From positions 124,001-188,000 of the forward strand of contig CAVPXB010000023.1 in NCBI GenBank assembly GCA_963709525.1: a stretch of 64,000 bases of DNA, in the 5' to 3' direction. This stretch comes from CAIWHR01 sp963709525 (lineage in GTDB: Bacteria; Pseudomonadota; Gammaproteobacteria; Burkholderiales; Casimicrobiaceae). The notes beneath the pieces were generated by a model. That model did no database searches. It was not told the origin of the DNA and was given only the letters and a program-made list of their open reading frames with translations. The first letter of the stretch is position 1; each line of letters begins with the position of its first letter. Shown piece by piece: positions 7,831 to 16,292 of the stretch. A program made the position numbers and the translations under genes.

Positions 7831-8597
7831 GGTCGGGCAGGCTCCAGCACAAACGATTCGCGAACCTCGCCCGTGGCCTTTCCCCGTGCGTCGAACGAGC
7901 GCTCGACGAAATGCACGCGGCCTGCGTTGTCGATCGCCAGTACCGTCGATGATCGCGTGCCGTACTCGTCGCTGACGATGAACGGCGCTGACAGGCGGCG
8001 CTCCCATTCCAGCGGCACGCCGGTGGCGGGCAGCTCGAAGTCGCAGGCGCGGTCGCGGTCGCCGAGCAGCGCCAGCACGCGATCGAGATCGATATCGGCG
8101 TCGGTGCACCACGTGCCCATGGCGGCTAGCGTGCGCGTGAGCTTGGGCCACGGCGTGTCGAGCGCCGCGTTGGACAGGCCGTGCAGCCCGGAGCCGAGCG
8201 CGCGCGGCGGGCCCGCGCGGTTCGACCCCCAGTACGCGGTGCGGGTATCGCCGGCGAGGATATTGAAGCCGTTGTGCCGGTCACCGGAGGCGACCGTGCC
8301 CTTGACGCAGTCCGGCAGCGCGTCGCGGGAATCCAGGATTCGGGGCACCAGCGCCCCCCGCGATGGCGCGCCGGGGTCGTTATGCGCGGGCTCGCGCACA
8401 TTGGTCAGCAGTGCCCAGCGGCCGGCTCGCGTGACGCCGAGCCAGGTGCCATCGGCGATGAGGTCGCGTCCGGCGAGCCAACCCTGTTCCCGCCAGTGTG
8501 CGGCAGCGGTCGGGCGGCGATGGAACTCGTCGCGGTTGGCTGCCACCACGATCGCATACCGCGGGTGCTCGTGTAGCGCGACGACGGCGAGACACAC
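7803..8597 (-). CDS. NRDE family protein (TANGO2-like)
   Basis: A 264-residue protein starting at GTG 8597, chosen because it gives (M)CLAVVALHEHPRY with the expected Cys2. The name-giving NRDE sits at residues 21-24 (VAANRDEF). Further blocks are LIADGTWLGVTRAGRWALLT and DEYGTRSSTVL near the C-terminus. The Ntn-hydrolase-like family has an uncertain activity; animal TANGO2 has been linked to Golgi organisation and heme handling. An ATG at 8702 would add 35 implausible residues. It runs in the same direction as ygfZ, 191 bp away. Confidence 0.9.
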   Translation of the reverse strand: MCLAVVALHEHPRYAIVVAANRDEFHRRPTAAAHWREQGWLAGRDLIADGTWLGVTRAGRWALLTNVREPAHNDPGAPSRGALVPRILDSRDALPDCVKGTVASGDRHNGFNILAGDTRTAYWGSNRAGPPRALGSGLHGLSNAALDTPWPKLTRTLAAMGTWCTDADIDLDRVLALLGDRDRACDFELPATGVPLEWERRLSAPFIVSDEYGTRSSTVLAIDNAGRVHFVERSFDARGKATGEVRESFVLEPARPQGRSRTIS

Positions 8598-8788
8598 GGG
8601 ATTGAACCTGTCAGGGGGCGCGGCGGGTCCGCACGGTCGCGTCAACCGCAACAAACCGCTCCGGATTGCGCCGGCCGTCCGCTGCGAATCCGGACAGTCC
8701 ATGTTGTTGCACGCGAGCGATCAGGAGACGCAGGAATGTCGCGGGTCGCGCCATGGCGGTCGTCGGTCGGGGGAGGGCGGCTGCCGCG

Positions 8789-9814
8789 TCAGCGCTTGGC
8801 CGGTTCCGGCGGGGCGGGCATCGCATACGGCAGCGCCCGATGAAGCAGGCGCACGCCGTCGGGCCGGTCGAGTCGAACTTCCCCGGACAGGACGGCCGCG
8901 GTCTGCGCCACGGCGAGCAGATCGACGCCGCCTTCCGGTGCGGGTGCGGCGTTGACCACGGTGCCGCAGCGCTGGTCGCCGAAGGCCGGGCTGAAAAGCC
9001 GCGCACCCGGCACGACGGCGGCACCGTCGGCATGAAACGCGTAGGTTCGTTCCTTCAACCGGCCGAGATAGCGGGTGCGGGCGACGATTTCCTGTCCGGG
9101 ATAGCAACCTTTCTGGAAGCTGACCCCGCCCAGCACATCCCAATTCGCCATCTGGGCAACGAACAGATCCTGGGTCGCTGCGGTAATGACCGGGATGCCG
9201 GCGTCGATGGTGAGCCATTCCCAGACGGCGAACGACCCGGCCGGCGCATGGCGCGCGAGCGTTGCGGGCAGGTCCTTCGCCGCGGCACCCTCGCCCAGGA
9301 CCACGTAGCGCGGGCCCGGCAGTCCCAGGACCGTGACTTCGCCGGCGGTTGCGATGCCGAACTTCGCCGGGACGACGCCAAACGCGGCGGTGATCACGGC
9401 CCCCGCCGCCGGACCGCCGACGCCGAGACGGGCGACGGCCGCCGAGACGTCGGCGATCGTGACTTTCGAGCGGAGTACAAACATCGAAAGGCGCCGCACG
9501 AGTGCCGGCGCGATGTCTCCCGGCACCAGCGCGCGAAAGCAGTCGGTGCCATGCGGCCAGAGGACGAAATTGGCCAGCATCCGGCCCTTGGGTGAGTTGT
9601 AGCTCGTGTACTGGTTCGCGCCCACCGCCAGCGCTTTGACGTCGTTCGACAACTGACCCTGGAGAAAGGCCCCGGCGTCCGGGCCGCGGATGTCGATCAC
9701 GGCGAGGGGGGCGAGATCCACGACCACACCCGAACGCCGGGCCGCGGCCAGACCCGCGGCGTCATCCGCGGGGGTTGGCGATAAAGTGTCGGGCGGCGCG
9801 AGGTTGGCGGGCAT
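8789..9814 (-). CDS. ygfZ: YgfZ/GcvT-domain folate-binding protein
   Basis: A 341-residue protein with the YgfZ signature KGCYPGQE at residues 235-242, including the conserved Cys237. FLQGQLSNDVKAL (about residues 50-62) and SPKGRMLANF are the usual N-terminal blocks. YgfZ uses tetrahydrofolate and supports assembly or repair of some iron-sulfur enzymes, such as the tRNA thiomethylase MiaB. It is divergent from rpsB, with about 300 bp between the two start codons. Confidence 0.93.
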   Translation of the reverse strand: MPANLAPPDTLSPTPADDAAGLAAARRSGVVVDLAPLAVIDIRGPDAGAFLQGQLSNDVKALAVGANQYTSYNSPKGRMLANFVLWPHGTDCFRALVPGDIAPALVRRLSMFVLRSKVTIADVSAAVARLGVGGPAAGAVITAAFGVVPAKFGIATAGEVTVLGLPGPRYVVLGEGAAAKDLPATLARHAPAGSFAVWEWLTIDAGIPVITAATQDLFVAQMANWDVLGGVSFQKGCYPGQEIVARTRYLGRLKERTYAFHADGAAVVPGARLFSPAFGDQRCGTVVNAAPAPEGGVDLLAVAQTAAVLSGEVRLDRPDGVRLLHRALPYAMPAPPEPAKR

Positions 9815-9908
9815 GGGGGTCCGTTTTGAAAAGCTGGGGGGGTTGCTTCTGCGCGGCGCGGAGGCGTTGTTCGGCGCCGACGGAGGCTGGTCTGCAGGGC
9901 CAAAAAGG

Positions 9909-9917
9909 TGTTAAAAT
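9909..9917 (+). promoter_or_regulatory. Candidate extended -10 promoter for rpsB
   Basis: TGTTAAAAT at 9909-9917 fits an extended -10 (TG-N-TAAAAT) in otherwise GC-rich DNA, and no convincing -35 lies upstream. It is about 200 bp before the rpsB start, giving a long leader. Long leaders are usual for ribosomal-protein operons under S2 autoregulation. An in-frame extension of rpsB back to 9945 exists but is not conserved-looking. Confidence 0.45.
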
Positions 9918-10115
9918 CAACAGTTAGCTCGATCTCTCGCCCAAATGGCGCCAGCCGCTCCCGATATCAAGGGTACGCTGCGCCGTGGCGCGGGACCGGG
10001 TAATTCGCAGACCCGCACACGTCAGGGTGCCCGAACCGTCGCCGGCGCGCAATTCGCGCCCGCGGTCCGAGCCTTTCGCGCGGGTCGTGGTCCAACCCTG
10101 TCAGGAGTCGCCAAG

Positions 10116-10859
10116 ATGTCAGTCACGATGCGTCAGATGCTGGAGGCCGGTGTGCATTTCGGTCACCAGACCCGGTACTGGAACCCGAAGATGGCCGAGT
10201 ACATTTTCGGCCAGCGCAACAAGATCCACATCGTCAATCTCGAACGGACGATGGAGCGCTACCAGGAGGCGATGAAGTTCGTCCGCCAGCTGTCGTCCAA
10301 CAAAGGCACGATCCTTTTCGTCGGCACGAAACGCCAGGCCCGCGAGATCGTCGCCGAGGAGGCGGCCCGCTGCAGCATGCCCTACGTCGATGCCCGCTGG
10401 CTCGGCGGCATGCTGACCAACTACAAGACCGTCAAGCTGTCGATCAAGCGCCTGAAGGACCTGGAGCAGATGAAGGAAGAGGGCGCCTTCGAGAAGATGA
10501 ACAAGCGCGAGGCATTGACGATGCAGCGCGAGATGGAAAAGCTCGACAAGAGCATGGGCGGCATCAAGGACATGGGCGGCTTGCCCGATGCGCTGTTCAT
10601 CATCGACGTCGGCTACCACAAGATCGCCGTCACCGAAGCCAACAAGCTCGGCATCCCGATCATCGGGGTGGTCGACACCAACCACTCGCCGATCGGCATC
10701 GCGCATGTGATTCCGGGCAACGACGACTCGTCCCGGGCGATTCGCCTGTACGCGCGCGGCGTTGCCGATTCGGTGCTCGAGGGCCGCAGCATGGTGATCC
10801 AGGAGATCGTGCAGGCCGGCGACGAGTTCGTCGAGGTGGCGGAAGAGAAGCCGGCGTAG
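10116..10859 (+). CDS. rpsB: 30S ribosomal protein S2
   Basis: A 247-residue S2. It opens VTMRQMLEAGVHFGHQTRYW, and ARWLGGMLTNYKTVK, DALFIIDVGYHKIAV and GVVDTNHSPIGI follow at conserved spacing. The start at 10116 is supported by an AGGAG at 10103-10107. S2 binds late to the 30S platform and is needed to recruit S1. tsf follows after a hairpin, the conserved rpsB-tsf arrangement; by family knowledge S2 can repress its own mRNA. Confidence 0.98.
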   Translation: MSVTMRQMLEAGVHFGHQTRYWNPKMAEYIFGQRNKIHIVNLERTMERYQEAMKFVRQLSSNKGTILFVGTKRQAREIVAEEAARCSMPYVDARWLGGMLTNYKTVKLSIKRLKDLEQMKEEGAFEKMNKREALTMQREMEKLDKSMGGIKDMGGLPDALFIIDVGYHKIAVTEANKLGIPIIGVVDTNHSPIGIAHVIPGNDDSSRAIRLYARGVADSVLEGRSMVIQEIVQAGDEFVEVAEEKPA

Positions 10860-10870
10860 GTTCCGGTCCG

Positions 10871-10899
10871 CAAAGACGGGGCCACGCGCCCCGTCTTTG
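10871..10899 (+). terminator. Strong hairpin between rpsB and tsf
   Basis: AAAGACGGGG (10872-10881) and CCCCGTCTTT (10889-10898) are perfect inverted arms with a 7-base loop, and C10871 pairs with G10899. No long U-run follows, so it is more likely an attenuator or RNA-processing hairpin than a full terminator. It would let S2 be made in excess over the downstream operon genes, or give tsf separate control. Confidence 0.65.
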
Positions 10900-10996
10900 T
10901 GCGGGCTGTCGAATGCAGGGCCGCGGCGACACGGCGTGAGTGCGCTGCGTTTCCGGTGTGCCAACGAAATGCAGTGATTGACAACGGAGTATCGAA

Positions 10997-11893
10997 ATGG
11001 CGGACATTTCCGCAAGCATGGTGATGGAACTGCGCCAGCGGACCGGGCTGGGCATGATGGAGTGCAAGAAGGCGCTGACCGAAACCGGCGGCGATCTCGT
11101 CAAGGCCGAGGAGTTGATGCGCATCAGGAGCGGCGCCAAGGCATCGAAGGCAGCGAGCCGCGTCGCCGCCGAGGGCATCGTCGGCGCCTGGCTTGCGGGC
11201 GACGGGAAGACCGCGGCCATGGTCGAAGTGAATTGCGAAACCGATTTCGTCTCGCGCAACGAGGATTTCCTCGCGTTCGCGAAGACGGCCGCGCAGCTGA
11301 TCGGCGACAGGAATCCCGCCGATCTCGCGACCCTGGCGGCGCTCGCCATCGATGGCGGCACGGTCGAATCGGTGCGCCAGGCGCTGGTGCAGAAGATCGG
11401 CGAGAACGTCGCGATACGTCGCTTCGCGCGCTTTGCAACGCCGGCGCGGCTGATGCAATACCTCCACGGCGGCGGGCGCATCGGCGTCACCGTCGAAGTC
11501 GACGGCGGCGACGAGCAGACCGGCCGCGACATCGCGATGCACGTCGCCGCGTCGGCGGCGCCAGGCGCCACGCGGCCCGTCTGCGTGTCCCGCGACCAGG
11601 TGCCGGCCGAACTCATCGCCAAGGAGCGCGCGATCTACACGGCGCAGGCAGCGGAGAGCGGCAAGCCGGCCGACATCGTCGCCAAAATGGTCGATGGCCG
11701 GATCAACAAGTACCTCGCCGAAGTCACGCTGCTCGGGCAGCCGTTCGTCAAGAACCCCGACGAGACAGTCGACAAGCACCTGAAAGCCAAGGGCGCGACC
11801 GTGAAGGCGTTCACGCTCTACGTCGTCGGCGAGGGCCTCGAGAAGCGCAAGGACGACTTCGCGGCGGAAGTGGCCGCGATGGCCAAAGGCTGA
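10997..11893 (+). CDS. tsf: Elongation factor Ts
   Basis: A 298-residue EF-Ts. LRQRTGLGMMECKKALTETG near residue 12 is the UBA-like N-domain, and NCETDFVSRNEDFLAF near residue 78 is the core EF-Tu contact. The start at 10997 has a good ACGGAG 7-8 bases upstream. EF-Ts ejects GDP from EF-Tu. It sits after rpsB and before pyrH, as in most bacteria. Confidence 0.98.
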   Translation: MADISASMVMELRQRTGLGMMECKKALTETGGDLVKAEELMRIRSGAKASKAASRVAAEGIVGAWLAGDGKTAAMVEVNCETDFVSRNEDFLAFAKTAAQLIGDRNPADLATLAALAIDGGTVESVRQALVQKIGENVAIRRFARFATPARLMQYLHGGGRIGVTVEVDGGDEQTGRDIAMHVAASAAPGATRPVCVSRDQVPAELIAKERAIYTAQAAESGKPADIVAKMVDGRINKYLAEVTLLGQPFVKNPDETVDKHLKAKGATVKAFTLYVVGEGLEKRKDDFAAEVAAMAKG

Positions 11894-11941
11894 TCGCTCC
11901 CGCAGCGCGTCTTCACGATCGGAGTCTGACCGTCATGAGCC

Positions 11942-12022
11942 CGAAGGTAGTCCAGTCAACCCGAAGGGCCGCCCCGAGGGCGAATACCGGAGTGCGCAGC
12001 ACGAAGGTAATCCAGTGAGCCC
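11942..12022 (+). repeat. Imperfect 21-bp direct repeat before pyrH
   Basis: CGAAGGTAGTCCAGTCAACC at 11942-11961 and CGAAGGTAATCCAGTGAGCC at 12002-12021, each followed by one more C, match at 18 of 21 positions and are 60 bp apart. The second copy carries the GTG start of pyrH at 12015. The first copy has no start codon in that place. A small local duplication is the simplest explanation; any regulatory role is unknown. Confidence 0.6.
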
Positions 12023-12785
12023 CGACTCTGCCGTTGTCCCAGCCGTTGCGTCGGTCGCCGAGGGCGCGGCGCCGGTTCCCGCGTATCGGCGCATCCTGCT
12101 GAAGCTCTCGGGGGAGGCGCTGATGGGCGACGACCCCTACGGCATCAACCGCGTGGTCATCGACCGCATCGTCGCCGAGATCGCGGACGTCGCGCGGATG
12201 GGCGTGCAGATCGCCGTCGTCATCGGCGGGGGCAACATCTTTCGCGGCGTGGCGCCGGGCGCTGCCGGGATGGACCGCGCCACCGCCGACTACATGGGGA
12301 TGCTGGCAACGCTGATGAACGCACTTGCGCTGCAGGACGCATTGCGGCGTGCGGGCGTCGAGGCGCGCGTGCAGTCGGCGTTGCGCATCGACCAGGTCGC
12401 CGAGCCGTACATTCGCGGTCGCGCGCTGCGCCATCTCGAGGAGCACAAGGTCGTCATCTTTGGCGCCGGCACCGGCAATCCCTTTTTCACCACCGATACC
12501 GCGGCAGCGCTGCGGGGGCGCGAAATGAACGTGGACATCGTGCTGAAGGCGACCAAGGTCGATGGCGTCTACACCGCGGACCCCATGAAGGACCCCGCCG
12601 CAACGCGCTACGGGAGCCTGACCTTCGACGAGGCTATCGTGCGCAACCTCAGGGTGATGGATGCCACGGCGCTGGCGCTTTGCCGCGACCAGAAGATGCT
12701 GCTCAAGGTGTTCTCCATCTTCGTGCCCGGGGCCCTGAAGCGCGTTGTTCTGGGAGCAGACGAGGGCACGCTCGTGCATTGCTGA
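12015..12785 (+). CDS. pyrH: UMP kinase
   Basis: A 256-residue bacterial UMP kinase of the amino acid kinase fold. RRILLKLSGEALMG (from about residue 26), VVIGGGNIFRG, FGAGTGNPFFTTDTAAALR and ATKVDGVYTADP are all present. GTG 12015 gives an N-terminal extension of about 20 residues before the conserved strand, longer than usual; a later start cannot be excluded. The enzyme phosphorylates UMP to UDP and is typically activated by GTP and inhibited by UTP. Confidence 0.96.
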   Translation: MSPDSAVVPAVASVAEGAAPVPAYRRILLKLSGEALMGDDPYGINRVVIDRIVAEIADVARMGVQIAVVIGGGNIFRGVAPGAAGMDRATADYMGMLATLMNALALQDALRRAGVEARVQSALRIDQVAEPYIRGRALRHLEEHKVVIFGAGTGNPFFTTDTAAALRGREMNVDIVLKATKVDGVYTADPMKDPAATRYGSLTFDEAIVRNLRVMDATALALCRDQKMLLKVFSIFVPGALKRVVLGADEGTLVHC

Positions 12786-12820
12786 CCGCAAGCGGGTCCA
12801 GGTTCATCAGGAGACAGGCA

Positions 12821-13378
12821 ATGATTGCAGACATCAAGAAAACCGCCGAGCAGAAGATGGCGAAAACGGTCGAGACGCTGAAGCACGACCTGCAGAAAGT
12901 CCGCACGGGCCGTGCCCACACGGGACTTCTCGATCATCTGCACGTCGACTACTACGGCTCGCCGATGCCGATCACCCAGTGCGCCAACATCACGCTGGCG
13001 GATGCGCGGACGATCGCCGTGCAGCCCTGGGAAAAGAAGATGGTGCAGGTGATCGAGAAGGCGATCCGGGACTCCGACCTGGGCCTCAACCCCGCGACCT
13101 CGGGTGACGTCATCCGCGTGCCGATGCCTGCGCTGACCGAAGAGCGCCGGCGCGATCTCATCAAGGTCGTGCGTCACGAGGCCGAGGATGCGCGCGTCGC
13201 CGTGCGCAACGTCCGTCGCGACGCCAACGAGCATCTCAAGAAACTGCTCAAGGATCATGCGGTGGCCGAGGACGACGAGCGCCACGCGCAGACCGACGTG
13301 CAAAAACTGACCGATCGCGCCATCGCCGACATCGACAAGGTCCTCGCTGCCAAAGAGGCGGACCTGATGGCGATCTGA
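12821..13378 (+). CDS. frr: Ribosome recycling factor
   Basis: A 185-residue RRF, the standard length. LQKVRTGRAHTGLLDHLHVDYYG and GLNPATSGDVIRVPMPALTEERR are the diagnostic blocks, followed by the C-terminal helix (DKVLAAKEADLMAI). An AGGAG lies 8 bases before ATG 12821. With EF-G it splits post-termination ribosomes. It is 35 bp after pyrH in the operon. Confidence 0.98.
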   Translation: MIADIKKTAEQKMAKTVETLKHDLQKVRTGRAHTGLLDHLHVDYYGSPMPITQCANITLADARTIAVQPWEKKMVQVIEKAIRDSDLGLNPATSGDVIRVPMPALTEERRRDLIKVVRHEAEDARVAVRNVRRDANEHLKKLLKDHAVAEDDERHAQTDVQKLTDRAIADIDKVLAAKEADLMAI

Positions 13379-13400
13379 CGGCAGGCCGGTCAGAGCCTCA

Positions 13401-14228
13401 TTGCCCGACGCGGCAGCTGTTCCCCCTTATGCGGAGCCATTCCCGTTGATCCTGCGCGGCCCTGTTCATACCAGCTCCACGCGTGAAGTGCCGCCCGCGC
13501 GCGAAGTGCCGCGCCACATCGCCATCATCATGGACGGCAACGGCCGCTGGGCGAAGCGGCGAATGCTGCCGCGCGTCGCGGGCCATCGCAAGGGTGTCGA
13601 AGCGGTGCGCGAAGCGGTCAAGGCGTGCATGGAGCGCGGTGTCCAGTACCTGACGCTGTTCGCCTTCTCGACCGAGAACTGGCGCCGGCCGGCCGACGAG
13701 GTCTCGATCCTGATGGACCTGTTCGTCCGGGCGCTGGATCAGGAAGTCGGGAAGCTGCACAAGAACGGCATCCGGTTCCGGGTCGCAGGCGATCTCACGC
13801 GTTTCGACGCCCGGATCCGCGATCTCATTGCGGCCGGCGAGGCGTTGACCGCCGCCAATGCCGGGCTCACGCTGACCATCGCCGCCAATTACGGCGGCCG
13901 CTGGGATATCGCGCAGGCGGCACGGCGCTATTTTTCGCTGCACCCCGAGGCGTTGCGCGGCGAAGTCGAGTTTGCGCCCGAGGCGCTGGATCCCTTTCTG
14001 GCGATGGCCTATGCGCCGGAGCCGGATCTGTTCATACGCACCGGCGGCGAGCAGCGGGTGTCGAACTTCCTGCTGTGGCAACTTGCCTACGCGGAGCTCT
14101 ATTTCACCGATCTCCTGTGGCCGGATTTCGATACCGCGGCCCTCGACGCCGCGATCGACTGGTATCGCCAGCGCGAGCGGCGGTTCGGCCGCACCAGCGA
14201 TCAGGTGCAGGCGACGCGGCGCGCCTGA
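13401..14228 (+). CDS. uppS: Undecaprenyl diphosphate synthase
   Basis: A 275-residue cis-prenyltransferase if started at TTG 13401, or about 246 residues from an internal GTG near 13488, which is closer to the family norm. IIMDGNGRWAKRR holds the catalytic Asp (Asp45 in the long form). FAFSTENWRRP, NYGGRWDI and DLFIRTGGEQRVSNFLLWQ are all conserved. It makes the C55 carrier for peptidoglycan and O-antigen. Confidence 0.96.
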   Translation: MPDAAAVPPYAEPFPLILRGPVHTSSTREVPPAREVPRHIAIIMDGNGRWAKRRMLPRVAGHRKGVEAVREAVKACMERGVQYLTLFAFSTENWRRPADEVSILMDLFVRALDQEVGKLHKNGIRFRVAGDLTRFDARIRDLIAAGEALTAANAGLTLTIAANYGGRWDIAQAARRYFSLHPEALRGEVEFAPEALDPFLAMAYAPEPDLFIRTGGEQRVSNFLLWQLAYAELYFTDLLWPDFDTAALDAAIDWYRQRERRFGRTSDQVQATRRA

Positions 14229-14261
14229 CACGGCGCCTGCGTTCCCACTGCACACTCCGGC

Positions 14262-15086
14262 ATGCTGTCGACGCGCATTCTCACCGCCCTCGTCCTGATC
14301 CCGCTGGTCCTGGCCGCGATGTTCGGCCTGCAGACGGCGCACTTTGCGCTGGTCCTGCTCGTGGTCATCGCCGTCGGCGCCGCAGAATGGGCGGCGCTGG
14401 CCGGCTGGAAAGGCGTGTCCCGGTGGGGTCTGGTCGTCGCGACGCTCGTCGCGGCGGGGGCGTTGCTGTACGCGGCCGATCTTCGCCCTGGAAAAGGCTG
14501 GCGCGACGCCGTCGTCGTGCCGGTATGCGGTCTGGCCACGATATTCTGGGTGCTGGTCGTGCCGCCGTGGTTGCGCCATCGCTGGCGGCTGCCGGCGGGG
14601 CTGCCGACAGCGCTCCTCGGCGGTGCCATCCTCGTCGCGGCGTGGGTGGCCCTGGTGCAGCTGCACGCCCGCTCGCCCTGGGCGCTGCTGGCCGCGATGG
14701 CGATCGTCTGGATCGCCGATACCGCAGCCTATTTTTCGGGCCGCGCGTTCGGGCGCCGCAAGCTCGCGCCGCAGATCAGTCCGGGGAAGAGCTGGGAAGG
14801 CGTCTACGGCGGCATCGCCGCAGTGGCGCTCTACGCACTGCTGCTCATGCCCAACGTGCGCGAATTCAGCCCGGGGGTCGATGCGCTCGCGTGGGTTCTG
14901 CTGGCCACGATGCTCGCCGCGCTATCGGTGGTGGGCGACCTCTTCGAGTCGCTGTTGAAGCGCCAGGCCGGGGTGAAGGACAGCGGCAGGATTCTTCCCG
15001 GGCACGGCGGCGTGCTCGATCGCGTCGATGCCCTGCTGTCGGCGATGCCGGCGGCGGCGCTCGCCCTGCAGCTGATGCAACGATGA
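14262..15086 (+). CDS. cdsA: Phosphatidate cytidylyltransferase
   Basis: A 274-residue membrane enzyme with about seven hydrophobic segments. The CDS signature near the C-terminus (residues 227-250) reads ESLLKRQAGVKDSGRILPGH followed by GGVLDRVD. WIADTAAYFSGRAFG and SPGKSWEG precede it. It makes CDP-diacylglycerol for phosphatidylethanolamine, phosphatidylglycerol and cardiolipin. Its stop overlaps the dxr start by 4 bp. Confidence 0.96.
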   Translation: MLSTRILTALVLIPLVLAAMFGLQTAHFALVLLVVIAVGAAEWAALAGWKGVSRWGLVVATLVAAGALLYAADLRPGKGWRDAVVVPVCGLATIFWVLVVPPWLRHRWRLPAGLPTALLGGAILVAAWVALVQLHARSPWALLAAMAIVWIADTAAYFSGRAFGRRKLAPQISPGKSWEGVYGGIAAVALYALLLMPNVREFSPGVDALAWVLLATMLAALSVVGDLFESLLKRQAGVKDSGRILPGHGGVLDRVDALLSAMPAAALALQLMQR

Positions 15087-16282
15087 CTGCGTTGCGGCAG
15101 GTGACGCTATTGGGGGCGACGGGGTCGATCGGCGATTCGGCGCTCGACGTGATTGCCCGGCATCCGTCGCAGTTCGCCGTCGCGGCGCTTGCTGCGCACC
15201 GGCAGTGGCGCAAGCTGGCGGTGCTGTGTCATCGCTTCCGTCCGCAGCTGGCGGCGCTGCTCGATGCCGAAGCCGCGCGGGAGCTCGGGCGCGAACTCGC
15301 GGGGTCGGGGCTGCCGACCCGGGTGCTGTCCGGCACACGGGGCTTGTGCGAGGTGGCGGCGCTCCCCGAGGCGGATATCGTCGTGGCTGCCATCGTCGGC
15401 GCCGCGGGACTCGCGCCCACGCTCGCGGCGGCGTGCGCGGGCAAGCGCATCCTGCTCGCCAACAAGGAGGCGCTGGTCATCGGCGGGGCGGCGTTCATGG
15501 CGGCGGCCAGGCAGGGTGGAGCAACGCTGCTGCCGATCGATAGCGAACACAATGCGATCTTCCAGTGTCTGCCGCGCGGTTACGGCGGCGATCCGGCAGC
15601 GGCCGGCGTGCGCCGGATCCTGCTGACGGCATCCGGCGGCCCGTTTCGCGATCGCGCGCCGGCGGAACTTGTGCGCGTCACGCCGGACGAAGCATGTGCG
15701 CACCCCAACTGGGTGATGGGCAGGAAGATCAGCGTGGATTCGGCGACGATGATGAACAAGGGGCTCGAAGTGATCGAGGCGCACTGGCTGTTCGGCGTGC
15801 CGGCTTCGCGCATCGAGGTCGTCGTTCATCCGCAGAGCGTCATCCACTCGATGGTCGAGTACGACGACGGCTCGGTGCTGGCGCAGCTCGGCGCGCCCGA
15901 CATGCGCACGCCGATCGCCCAGGCGCTGGCGTACCCGGACCGCGTCGATGCGGGAGTGGTGTCGCTCGATCTCGTGCGCGCCGGCGCCTTGACGTTCCAG
16001 GCGCCCGACGAAGCGCGGTTTCCCTGTCTTCGGCTTGCGTACGGCGCCCTTGCTGCGGGCGGCACCGCGCCGGCGGTGCTGAATGCCGCCAACGAAGTCG
16101 CCGTGGCGGCGTTCCTTGCCGGCGAGATCCGCTTCACCGCGATCGCCTCGATCTGCGCCGACGTCCTCGCCAGCGTTCCCGCACGGTCCTTCACGCGGTT
16201 CGACGACGCGTTGGCCGCGGACGAAGAGGCGCGGGCGGCGGCGCGCGCCTGCCTGCGCCAGCCGGGCGTCGCCCGCGCGTGA
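15083..16282 (+). CDS. dxr: 1-deoxy-D-xylulose 5-phosphate reductoisomerase
   Basis: A 399-residue DXR. The NADPH-binding start is LLGATGSIGDSALDVI (residues 9-24), the metal site lies in PIDSEHNAIFQ, and SGGPFRDR, HPNWVMGRKISVDSATMMNK and EVIEAHWLF form the active-site block. It catalyses the committed step to MEP in isoprenoid synthesis, feeding UppS in the same operon. ATG 15083 overlaps the cdsA stop. The frame stays open far upstream inside uppS and cdsA, but those residues are not real. Confidence 0.97.
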   Translation: MTALRQVTLLGATGSIGDSALDVIARHPSQFAVAALAAHRQWRKLAVLCHRFRPQLAALLDAEAARELGRELAGSGLPTRVLSGTRGLCEVAALPEADIVVAAIVGAAGLAPTLAAACAGKRILLANKEALVIGGAAFMAAARQGGATLLPIDSEHNAIFQCLPRGYGGDPAAAGVRRILLTASGGPFRDRAPAELVRVTPDEACAHPNWVMGRKISVDSATMMNKGLEVIEAHWLFGVPASRIEVVVHPQSVIHSMVEYDDGSVLAQLGAPDMRTPIAQALAYPDRVDAGVVSLDLVRAGALTFQAPDEARFPCLRLAYGALAAGGTAPAVLNAANEVAVAAFLAGEIRFTAIASICADVLASVPARSFTRFDDALAADEEARAAARACLRQPGVARA

Positions 16283-16292
16283 GTCCCTGCTG

